From: Nematocida parisii ERTm1
Taxonomy: Eukaryota; Microsporidia
Assembly (NCBI RefSeq): GCF_000250985.1
Contig: NW_013524646.1
Span: 1 to 64,000 of the forward strand
Direction: 5' to 3'
DNA length: 64,000 bases
Both the position numbers and the translations under genes were made by a program. Position 1 is the stretch's first letter; each line of letters opens with the position of its first letter. The notes beneath the pieces were generated by a model that had not been told where the DNA came from, ran no database searches, and saw only the letters and a list, made by a program, of their open reading frames with translations. Of the stretch, positions 47,655 through 56,017 are shown piece after piece.

Positions 47655-49301
47655 TCATCTTATTTGGAATATGCCAGCTGCAAATGAACTTCTGATAATA
47701 TTTAAAAATAATTTTAAACCCTCCAAAATCATTATTATAGCTAATATTGACATGAATGAAGTTTTTATAATTACCCCCCAGTTAACATCATTATACCATA
47801 GAGCATTCAATCGCATTAAAACCATTTCCATGATATTTGTTGGTAATACTTGCTCTGAAGTGCTGCTATTGCCTAACACGCTTTCTTCTGGTAAATCTGC
47901 ATTAAGAATTTCTTTTGGCAGTAAAGTATGCTGCTGTATTTCATTTGAAGTAGAGGCCAGTGAATTGTCACTCCTTTCTGTATCTACTTCATCTGTTATC
48001 AGTGGATTGCATTTAATATTCATTAAAATGAATAAATTCTTTAGATATTCTAAAGTGCTAATTGTTTCTAGAGAAAAAGCCAATTGAGTTCCTTTTCCTT
48101 TTTCGTTTTTATAATTTGATATAATTTCATCTTCTATATGGTTCAGCACATCAGATATAAAATTATCAGTTGCTGTTTTTATATAATTCGGTTTAGAAAC
48201 TGCTGTAGAATGTGATAATTTTAGTTTGATAATGCTATTTAACATTTTACCAAATTTAACCATATCACTATCTAAACTATGACCGCTGTTATTTAATAGC
48301 ATTCTCAATCCTTCTATTTCTGTGCATATTTCATCTTTGGTCAAGACCGATTCATAGTTATTTGATTGACTTTGGTATTTCTTGTTGGAATCTATGTGGT
48401 TTAATGGCATAGACAACTCTAGTTTGACTGGGTCCTCCAGTTCTGTGCCTATATCAGATTCGAAAAAATATCTATCTGTTTCATACTCACTAGACAATAA
48501 AGCATTATGTTCATCATGGCTAGTAACATGTTCTTCAGTTCTACTAGGTTCTGTGTGTATTAATAAAGTATTATGTTCATCATGGCTAGTATCATGTTCT
48601 TCAGTTCTACTAGGTTCTGTGTGCATTAATAAAGCATTATGTTCATCATGGCTAGTAACATGTTCTTCAGTTCTACTAGGTTCTGTGTGTATTAATAAAG
48701 TATTATGTTCATCATGGCTAGTAACATGTTCTTCATTTGTATTTAAATCCATCTGAGATCTAGTTTCTTCGATGTTATACAGTAGTTTTATTAGTTCTAC
48801 GCCTACATACTCATTATACATCATCCTTTCCTTTTTATTTGCAATAACCCGAATTGTATTAATTACTTTTAATGACATATTGTCAAAAGATAATAAATTT
48901 GTCTTGTTCTCATAATGTTTTAGCAATTTTGTAAGTAACATTCTGTTTAATTCTGAATTTGCATGGTCATTTTCTATAATAAAATTGCTTATTATAGATG
49001 TTATAGTATGTTCCTTGTTCTTATTACTCTTTATCATGTGAGTTAAAAGATTAGCCATATGATGCAGTTGATTAACAACATTTCCTACATCTTGCCTACT
49101 AGTACTGGGTAGATTCTCATTATATGATATATCTTGCCTACTAGTACTGGGTAGATTCTCATTATATGATATATCTTGCCTACTAGTACTGGGTAGATTC
49201 TCATTATATGATATATCTTGCCTACTAGTACTGGGTAGATTCTCATTGTATGACTCTTCTTTTTGCTTTGTTTCTTCTGCTTTTTCTTTTTGTGTATTCA
49301 T
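47655..49301 (-). CDS. Tail-anchored protein with two tandem-repeat arrays (548 aa)
   Basis: A clear ATG. Residues about 17-73 are four copies of a 14-residue unit, SYNENLPSTSRQDI (42 bp). Residues about 195-285 are four copies of a 22-residue unit containing EEHVTSHDEHNTLLIHTEPS. The repeat copies are almost identical in DNA, so the arrays expanded recently. The rest is helical and polar. The last 45 residues hold the only strong hydrophobic helix (IIKTSFMSILAIIMILEG), followed by a short basic end, so tail anchoring is likely. No domain is recognised. It could be a surface or membrane protein facing the host, but that is inference. Confidence 0.75.
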   Translation of the reverse strand: MNTQKEKAEETKQKEESYNENLPSTSRQDISYNENLPSTSRQDISYNENLPSTSRQDISYNENLPSTSRQDVGNVVNQLHHMANLLTHMIKSNKNKEHTITSIISNFIIENDHANSELNRMLLTKLLKHYENKTNLLSFDNMSLKVINTIRVIANKKERMMYNEYVGVELIKLLYNIEETRSQMDLNTNEEHVTSHDEHNTLLIHTEPSRTEEHVTSHDEHNALLMHTEPSRTEEHDTSHDEHNTLLIHTEPSRTEEHVTSHDEHNALLSSEYETDRYFFESDIGTELEDPVKLELSMPLNHIDSNKKYQSQSNNYESVLTKDEICTEIEGLRMLLNNSGHSLDSDMVKFGKMLNSIIKLKLSHSTAVSKPNYIKTATDNFISDVLNHIEDEIISNYKNEKGKGTQLAFSLETISTLEYLKNLFILMNIKCNPLITDEVDTERSDNSLASTSNEIQQHTLLPKEILNADLPEESVLGNSSTSEQVLPTNIMEMVLMRLNALWYNDVNWGVIIKTSFMSILAIIMILEGLKLFLNIIRSSFAAGIFQIR

Positions 49302-49370
49302 TTTATTTTAATATTTCTTTGGATTATATCTATTTATATAAATATAATTTTGATATTTCATATTACTTTA

Positions 49371-49447
49371 TGTCGTATCCGAACAAATTAGGATAAATTA
49401 ATTAATTTTTTTTATACAGGTCGGATTAAAACAAACATGTCAGGAAG
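49371..49447 (+). repeat. 77-bp dispersed repeat (copy 2)
   Basis: TGTCGTATCCGAACAAATTA to ATGTCAGGAAG as at 27376. The frame after ATG ends in nine codons, so only the terminus and start codon region is conserved. Confidence 0.6.
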
Positions 49448-49484
49448 TAATGCAGGAGTTATTTAACTATTACATGTGCATACC

Positions 49485-49540
49485 ATTATAAATTAAATTA
49501 ATCTTACAATCTATAAATACGTGTTCATAATTCATTAATT
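49485..49540 (+). pseudogene. Orphan family-type promoter
   Basis: TATAAATTAAATTAATC, then TCTATAAATACGTG, with the same spacing as before the 56018 gene, but no gene follows. A reverse MITE-like copy begins at 49541. Confidence 0.42.
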
Positions 49541-49608
49541 GTTGCTAACAAAGTAAACCAAGATAAAATTTTATTAAACTAATTATTAATATATAACCCC
49601 TTGGTAAT
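49541..49608 (-). mobile_element. Diverged MITE-like copy
   Basis: It is the reverse orientation of the 69-bp element: GTTGCTAACA, then CCAAGATAAAATTTTATT, AACTAATTATTAATATAT and CCCCTTGGTAAT. The core is almost unchanged but the inverted repeats have decayed. Confidence 0.75.
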
Positions 49609-49788
49609 AGAAAACATTACAGTATCTTAATAAGTAATTGTATGGAATTGCCTTATTCTATACTCTGCTTCTGTACAAATTTATAAATTTTCTTTGGATA
49701 ATTTCAACTGTTTTTAGTATTTTGGAAGTTTCTGTGTTTTCTGTTTTTTTCTGTTTTTTTCTATTTTTTTCTCATTTTTTTTATTTTT

Positions 49789-51042
49789 ATGCAAGAACGG
49801 TTTCTATTTACGTCTGAGTCTGTAGGAAAAGGCCATCCAGATAAACTATGCGATCAAATAAGTGACGCAATAGTGGATGCATGTTTAAAACAAGATAATT
49901 TCTCTAGAGTGGCAGTTGATGCTGTAATAAAGTCTGGATTGGTTCTTTTGGTTGGAGAGCTTACCACTAAAGCAGACATAAACTTTGATGAAATCACACG
50001 AAATGTTCTGAGGAACGCAGGATACACTGCAGATTGGGGGCTCGATCCAGATGCATGCACTGTGCTGACAAACATCACACAGCAAAGCATGGACATATCA
50101 AATGGAATAGAGCAGACAAACGAGGACAAATGGGACCTGGGAGCTGGTGACCAAGGAATTATGTTTGGATACGCCACTGATGAAACAGAAGAAAAAATGC
50201 CGATGACCACACACCTCGCACATAAACTAGCATACCATCTGAATATACTCAGAACTGAAGTAGATTGGCTGGGACCAGACAATAAAACACAAGTCACAAT
50301 GGAGTACATAGAAGGATACGAAACAGTAGGCAGCGAAGTAGAAAACCAGAATAACTCTGATGAGTCTGGTGTACATGCATCTGAAAAAAGTATTAAAGTT
50401 CTGCGGCCTGTTAGAGTGGACAGTATTGTTATATCCGCTCAGCACAAAGAAAGTGTTACTACTGAATACATCCGGGAGTACTTAAAAACCAACCTTATTG
50501 AAAAAGTAATTGATTCAGAGCTATTAAAGGACACTAAATACATTCTGCAGCCAAGTGGTAAGTTTGTAGTGGGTGGACCTAAGGCAGACTCTGGTCTTAC
50601 TGGAAGAAAGCTAGTAGTAGACTCTTACGGTGGATGGGGTGCCAATGGAGGAGGTGCATACTCTGGAAAAGACTGGAGCAAAGTCGATAGAAGTGGTGCA
50701 TACATGGCCAGGTGGATTGCTAAGTCATTAGTATCCAGTGGTCTCGCTAAGCGTATTTTAGTGCAGATTTCTTATGCTATTGGTGTAAAAGATCCAATTT
50801 CTCTATATGTGAACAGCTATGACAGTTCAGAATACGACAATGCAGACATTCTAAAGATAGTTCAGAATAACTTTAACTTACGTCTAGGAAACATCGTTAA
50901 AGAGTTAAGCTTGGACAGACCAATATACAAGAACACTGCAGTATTTGGCCATTTCGGTAGAGAAGAGTTCCCATGGGAGAAAGTAAAAGTGCTGGATATT
51001 CCAAGTGATCTGCAAAAAGTAAAAAGAGTTAATAGGGGATAA
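49789..51042 (+). CDS. SAM2: S-adenosylmethionine synthetase
   Basis: 417 aa against about 380-395 usually. FTSESVGKGHPDKLCDQISD contains the ATP/methionine-binding start, GAGDQGIMFGYATDE the GAGDQG hexapeptide region, and FVVGGPKADSGLTGRKLV plus YGGWGANGGGAYSGKDWSKV the P-loop-like glycine-rich motif and catalytic segment. The extra length is a linker near residues 175-205 (ENQNNSDESGVHASEKS). It makes SAM from ATP and methionine in the cytosol. The ATG follows a long T-rich run. It is a core gene between accessory regions. Confidence 0.97.
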   Translation: MQERFLFTSESVGKGHPDKLCDQISDAIVDACLKQDNFSRVAVDAVIKSGLVLLVGELTTKADINFDEITRNVLRNAGYTADWGLDPDACTVLTNITQQSMDISNGIEQTNEDKWDLGAGDQGIMFGYATDETEEKMPMTTHLAHKLAYHLNILRTEVDWLGPDNKTQVTMEYIEGYETVGSEVENQNNSDESGVHASEKSIKVLRPVRVDSIVISAQHKESVTTEYIREYLKTNLIEKVIDSELLKDTKYILQPSGKFVVGGPKADSGLTGRKLVVDSYGGWGANGGGAYSGKDWSKVDRSGAYMARWIAKSLVSSGLAKRILVQISYAIGVKDPISLYVNSYDSSEYDNADILKIVQNNFNLRLGNIVKELSLDRPIYKNTAVFGHFGREEFPWEKVKVLDIPSDLQKVKRVNRG

Positions 51043-52321
51043 AACATTCTAAATACACAAATGCAAGCATATTAAGGTGTTAGAAAGTTTCTAGGATAGA
51101 TTTTTCTGTATATTATTAAATTATAGATTAATTGCACTAGAAGCCCTTTCAAGGTATCAGTGAATTCACTTCATTTACAAACTACCTGAAGTAAGTTATA
51201 ATAATAAACTATTATTAACAAATAAAAAGAATTTCTCTTTTTCTATGCCACTTCTTATTTTTATTTTCTTATATTTATTTAAAAGTATACACATTTTTAT
51301 ATTTTATGCACTGTTCTATTACATTTTTATTTAATAGCCAGAAATGCATAAAAGTACTCAAAATGTTCCAGAAGTAAACTTAAATTTACTATTAAAAGAG
51401 TACAATAAACTATTATCAATAAAAACACAATATACTAAAATGGCTATTTAAGACGTATAACAGCGTATGTTGGTTTATCTTATGAAAATCAAAATGCCAA
51501 TGAAACCTATATATTAGTAATTATGAAATCAACAGAAGCAATAATATACTAATAGTTAAATTAACATAAAAGAAAGAGCTAATAAAAGCTCTGCTAAGTT
51601 TATTAACATTAAAAAAGAAACTTTAATTTAAGCTAGCAAGAGCACTAGTAAGAATATAAAGAAAAAACAATTTATTAAATAGATCTAACAGAATGGATAT
51701 ACACTTATAATTATCTAGAAGAGACAGCAAGCCACAAAAAATAATATATGAGAAGTGCTTTATATTGTGATTAATCAAATTACAGTGTAATCTTGATGAT
51801 TTAGACAGTCAGAATCATAATATAAAGCACCGGCACTGGACATAGCCTCTGCATATGGGAAGATGTGTAGTGTTATAATAATAATTGAGAGTGGATTTAA
51901 AAATATAAATTATTTTTATCTGGACATGAATAGAGAAGCAATAGAATTTCTGAAATAACCCGAATATAAAAAGAAGTCAAATATAATTTCATTGAAAAAT
52001 CAGAATGTCATTTATTTATTATAAATATATTATTAGTTCTCCATAGACACACAATTACTATATAAAGTTCAGAAGTGACATTAACTCATATAATGACAAT
52101 AAAATAATGAATTTGAGAGGAAAATTTTACAAACCAGTCAGTAGACAATTAAACATCATTTATGATAATGTCATACTTATTGGAGTAATAAATTCTGTCA
52201 AATAAATTATAAAAGTCTCTAAAATTTAATAAAGAACAAATTTTAATTATAACAAATAGCAGTCCATAATCAAGAAAATAAAAAATCAGCTTATATCTTT
52301 TTTTTAGTTAATAGTAAAGAT
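51043..52321. other. Gene-free AT-rich spacer
   Basis: About 1.3 kb. One exact ATAACCCGAA occurs at 51955-51964. No credible frame, RNA gene or mobile-element copy was found. Confidence 0.5.
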
Positions 52322-55177
52322 ATGCTTATAAGAAAAGAATTCATTATTGGAGCAATTATATTATGCCGGATATACTGTAGAGTAGGATTGAATGTTTATG
52401 TGCCATTGCATAATGAAAACATTGATGATAAAGGCTTGAAAATTCGACTGGGTGGATCTATATCTCCAATGGGTACACTTTTTTCTGAATGGCTTAAGCT
52501 AATGCGTGCAAAGCGGCTTTTCTCGTCAGAAGTGGATATAGAGTATAGTTTAAATAACTTTGTTACCCCCAATAATAGTGAAAGAGTATTAATGTGGTTT
52601 AAAAGAAAATTTGATAATGACAAGGCCCATGGAATAGAAATAATTGCTAGAGAAGGGGAAGACCCGATTTATATTAGAGACTACCACCAAACATTAGTAT
52701 ACTTGTTTCCTTATTCACATCAGAATTTTTCAATATACACAAATAGAAATAACTCATTCATGAGATTCATTCAAAGTAGACATGTGTTTGAGCACAGAAT
52801 TAATATTTTAGCCTCTCTGTTTTTATTGGCAGAAGGAGTGGACGTGCCACTAAAAATAGAAGGCACTGGGCCAGAGCAAGTGTTAGTTCTAAAGAAGATT
52901 AGCACTAAAGAAAACATATTCTCTCTAAGCATGAGTGCTATGTGCAATATAAAGCAGCCTAGTGATATAGTAAAACCTACTAAAGTAAAACAAGAAGAGG
53001 CTGTTAGTGTTATAAACTTCTTTATAGAGAACAAAACAAATTTTGATATACGAAATGGAGGCAGATACCAAGAACCCAAAGCATATGAAGACTTTAAAAC
53101 TGGCAAGTTTTTAAAGAATGCAAGGTGGCTAATACAGCACTATATATTTGAATACTTGAATACTAAAGATGATATAGTTGAGTTAGCAAAGGCTGTGCAC
53201 TCTATGCTTAAGGAAAGTATAAAACAAAAAGAGAAGGAAGAGTACGGGGATAACGCGGTGGAATATCTTGGAAAGATTCTAGATAGATGCTTTGTGAATT
53301 CTAGTGCTGATATAGCTAATGATTGTAGAATGTCTGCATTGAATGTGTTATATGGCAAGGCATTTTTAGAAGATGTATTTCCATTTATCTTTAATGAGGA
53401 TTTTTCTCGTTATCAACGGGTTCTATCTTACAATAGAATAGAAAATTCCTTTGATAGTAGCAACCTATACAGCAATTCTACTGAAATGGGATTACTTGGT
53501 TTGTTTTGCTATTTGGCATACGATCCAGAGAAGAAAGAGTATACTACAGAGCAGATGGGAGAAGTATCGCCAGACTTGAAAAGGTTCTTTTCTACGTATA
53601 ACAAACCATTTGATATAACTAAACCCGAAATTCATAATGAGTGGAATAAAGTGGTGGCTGATTTAGAAAATGAGAATATTAAATATCTGAAAGAGAATAG
53701 AAATAAACTTGCTCCAGGTATAATAAACATGTTATATGTTATTGCTGAAATAACTGGAAGATATTCTAAAGAAAAATGGGCTCTTAAAGAATTTAGTAAT
53801 CTTCTGATAGCAAATGGAAATTCTCATGAATTAGTTGAAAAAGTGGAAATATATGCAGAAAAGTTATTTATATCACTCATAGAAAAATCAAGGCAGTTAA
53901 GAAAAACTTCTCTTTTCCCAAACCATGATATAGGCTTTAGTGACGAAGACAAAAACAGCTCAGTGGTCGAAGCGCCAATAAGCAGATATATAAAAGTAAA
54001 CATACATAGTACACTAAAAAAAGAAAGAGTCCATAAAAGTTTGGACTTGGTTGGAGTAATATTTATAAACCATAGCTATCACGAGTATGTAATAGAGATA
54101 AGATTGTGCCATACAAACGATTATGTTTCTACTAAATACCTATCTTACATAAATGGCAGCTTAACTAATTCTAAGAGAACTGATACGATTAATATAATTA
54201 GTTCTATTGAAAAAGAAAAGAATGCAAGTCTAACAGATTATATGATTAAGCACTGCTTAGAACAAACACTGTTTAATAACTCTATTGAAAAAAAAAATGG
54301 AGACCCATTCCCAGAAAATATGAACATAAAAACAGAAAACAATAGACTTTACTCAATTGACAAGTTTTTCTTGTACAATCCAATTGAATTGGAGGGCGAA
54401 ACACTAAAATTGATATATTATGTTAGAGAGTGCCTCTTGGGATATCCTCTAGAAGAGACTGATCCTTGGGCACGAACTATTTCCAATATGATAGGAAGTC
54501 TTAACCTGCATAATTCGGATATAATTCAAAATATGTTTTTTACTCCAATGTATACTGGGGGATTATACAGAAATTGTTCTAAAAAAATAACTATATCCCA
54601 AAAGATACTTAATGATCAAGACCATTTGATTGGAGAGATATGCAAATATGCTTCTTATTTAGGGCACAGCAATTCGGTTCAAGGCAATTTGGAGCTTATA
54701 AAGGCATATTTAACAGCAGGGCATTATATGGGGAAGCTATTTTCTTTTTTACTGGAAAATTGCACAGTAAATGAACATATAAGATTTCTTAAGGTATTAT
54801 CACATAATGGCACAATTACAGACTATCTAACTGAAATTGCAAGATTTATAGATGGTTTAGACAAAAAAAACCCAAAATATAAAAAAGTTGTTCCTTCCAA
54901 TGATGTGTGGATTATTTGGCTTAGAATGGCCTTTAACTCTGATGATTTTGTTTTTATTATAAAATTGATCTTTGATAAAATTGCTATTAATGATGATTTT
55001 CTGAGTAGAAATGAAGGAAAACTTAAATATCGTGAAAAGACTAATGAGGAACTATTGGATTTGTTTGAGCGGGCTAATAAACAGCAGCAAGAAGTAGTAA
55101 AATGTGTGAAAACTCTAATAGAGAACTCTCCTAAACATTCTGAAATATTTTATTATACAATGAGAATGTATTATTAA
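52322..55177 (+). CDS. Large-family secreted-type protein E (951 aa)
   Basis: A clear ATG after AAAGAT. The short hydrophobic leader IIGAIILCRIYCRVGL (about residues 8-23) is a signal-peptide candidate. Family marks are IRLGGSISPMG, ILASLFLLAEGVDVPLKI and FKTGKFLKNARWLIQHYIFEY. Residues about 135-300 are almost the same as in the 56018 paralogue, including long stretches of identical DNA, while both ends are much more diverged. The C-terminal quarter (DVWIIWLRMAFNSDDFVFII) is also shared. It forms a head-to-tail pair with F. No catalytic motif is seen and the function is unknown. Confidence 0.9.
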   Translation: MLIRKEFIIGAIILCRIYCRVGLNVYVPLHNENIDDKGLKIRLGGSISPMGTLFSEWLKLMRAKRLFSSEVDIEYSLNNFVTPNNSERVLMWFKRKFDNDKAHGIEIIAREGEDPIYIRDYHQTLVYLFPYSHQNFSIYTNRNNSFMRFIQSRHVFEHRINILASLFLLAEGVDVPLKIEGTGPEQVLVLKKISTKENIFSLSMSAMCNIKQPSDIVKPTKVKQEEAVSVINFFIENKTNFDIRNGGRYQEPKAYEDFKTGKFLKNARWLIQHYIFEYLNTKDDIVELAKAVHSMLKESIKQKEKEEYGDNAVEYLGKILDRCFVNSSADIANDCRMSALNVLYGKAFLEDVFPFIFNEDFSRYQRVLSYNRIENSFDSSNLYSNSTEMGLLGLFCYLAYDPEKKEYTTEQMGEVSPDLKRFFSTYNKPFDITKPEIHNEWNKVVADLENENIKYLKENRNKLAPGIINMLYVIAEITGRYSKEKWALKEFSNLLIANGNSHELVEKVEIYAEKLFISLIEKSRQLRKTSLFPNHDIGFSDEDKNSSVVEAPISRYIKVNIHSTLKKERVHKSLDLVGVIFINHSYHEYVIEIRLCHTNDYVSTKYLSYINGSLTNSKRTDTINIISSIEKEKNASLTDYMIKHCLEQTLFNNSIEKKNGDPFPENMNIKTENNRLYSIDKFFLYNPIELEGETLKLIYYVRECLLGYPLEETDPWARTISNMIGSLNLHNSDIIQNMFFTPMYTGGLYRNCSKKITISQKILNDQDHLIGEICKYASYLGHSNSVQGNLELIKAYLTAGHYMGKLFSFLLENCTVNEHIRFLKVLSHNGTITDYLTEIARFIDGLDKKNPKYKKVVPSNDVWIIWLRMAFNSDDFVFIIKLIFDKIAINDDFLSRNEGKLKYREKTNEELLDLFERANKQQQEVVKCVKTLIENSPKHSEIFYYTMRMYY

Positions 55178-55930
55178 TATGCCCAAAGTAAAGCAATACA
55201 CTATTCAAAACAAAGAGAAATATTAAAACAGAAGAAAGTATTATAAGAATTGCTCTTTGCTAGGGTTGGCCAATAAACCAACATTATCATGCTTAAACAT
55301 AGTGCTATATTATATTTTAGTCCTTGTACTAGATACTGCCTTTGCTTTCTATGGTATGTGCTATTATTTAAATAACTGGTGTTCGTTGTCTAGCACGGGT
55401 TGTAATACTCTTGATATAATTTGGTGTAATTAGAATATCTGCTGATACTTTAATAACTATCTTTATATTTATTCTATAAGTAATGCTATTACTATATTTC
55501 TAAGCGGTTTTTTCCTTAAAGACTTAGACATACAAAAACTTGTTATTTATTAAAAACCCAAAACTCTTACATAGTTTTGACACTCCAATCATTTATGATA
55601 GCAGCACGCCGATTGCTATCATAAATGATGAATACCCATATATTAATATCATACTTAACCATTGCTATTCTGGATCCCACTATCCAAAACCAATATTCTA
55701 CTTAATTATTTGAGTTATATATTAGATAAATCATCTAACTTTCATATTTTTGTTTGTATTGTATTTAAATTAATATCACATTTGATAACAGTTGTTTTTT
55801 ACACTTTATATTTTTTAAATTTTAATATTAAAGATATGCGTATTGTTGTATACTAAGACTGGCATTTGTGCAGCATGGTATGAGTTATCAGAATGTTTAA
55901 ACAGAACAGTACAAATTAAATCAGAAATTT
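55178..55930. other. Spacer belonging to the tandem duplication
   Basis: Blocks in this spacer (AATGCTCTTGATATAATTTG near 55400, TTTATTCTATAAGT near 55470, TTCTACTTAATTATTTGAG near 55695, TAGATAAATCATCT near 55725) recur in the same order at about 59795-59960 behind the second gene. A perfect 16-bp-arm hairpin lies at 55588-55629. Confidence 0.6.
55588..55629. repeat. Perfect 16-bp inverted repeat
   Basis: ATCATTTATGATAGCA and its exact reverse complement are separated by GCACGCCGAT. It could form a strong hairpin or cruciform. The corresponding place near 59385 keeps only one arm. Confidence 0.8.
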
Positions 55931-55932
55931 TT

Positions 55933-56017
55933 GTTGACACAACAAGTCAACATAAATTAAATTGATTATTCGGTCTATAAATACGTATACAAATTCAATA
56001 AAGGTCAAAGTTTAAGA
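55933..56017 (+). promoter_or_regulatory. Promoter-like module before family gene F
   Basis: TGTTGAC-acaacaa-GTCAACA (7-bp inverted repeat, 55933-55953), then ATAAATTAAATTG, and a TATAAATA box at 55976-55983, 35-42 bp before the ATG. The same TAAATTAAATT...TATAAATACGT order survives at three gene-less sites (4.4, 4.7 and 49.5 kb), which suggests that it defines a promoter module for this subgroup. Confidence 0.5.
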
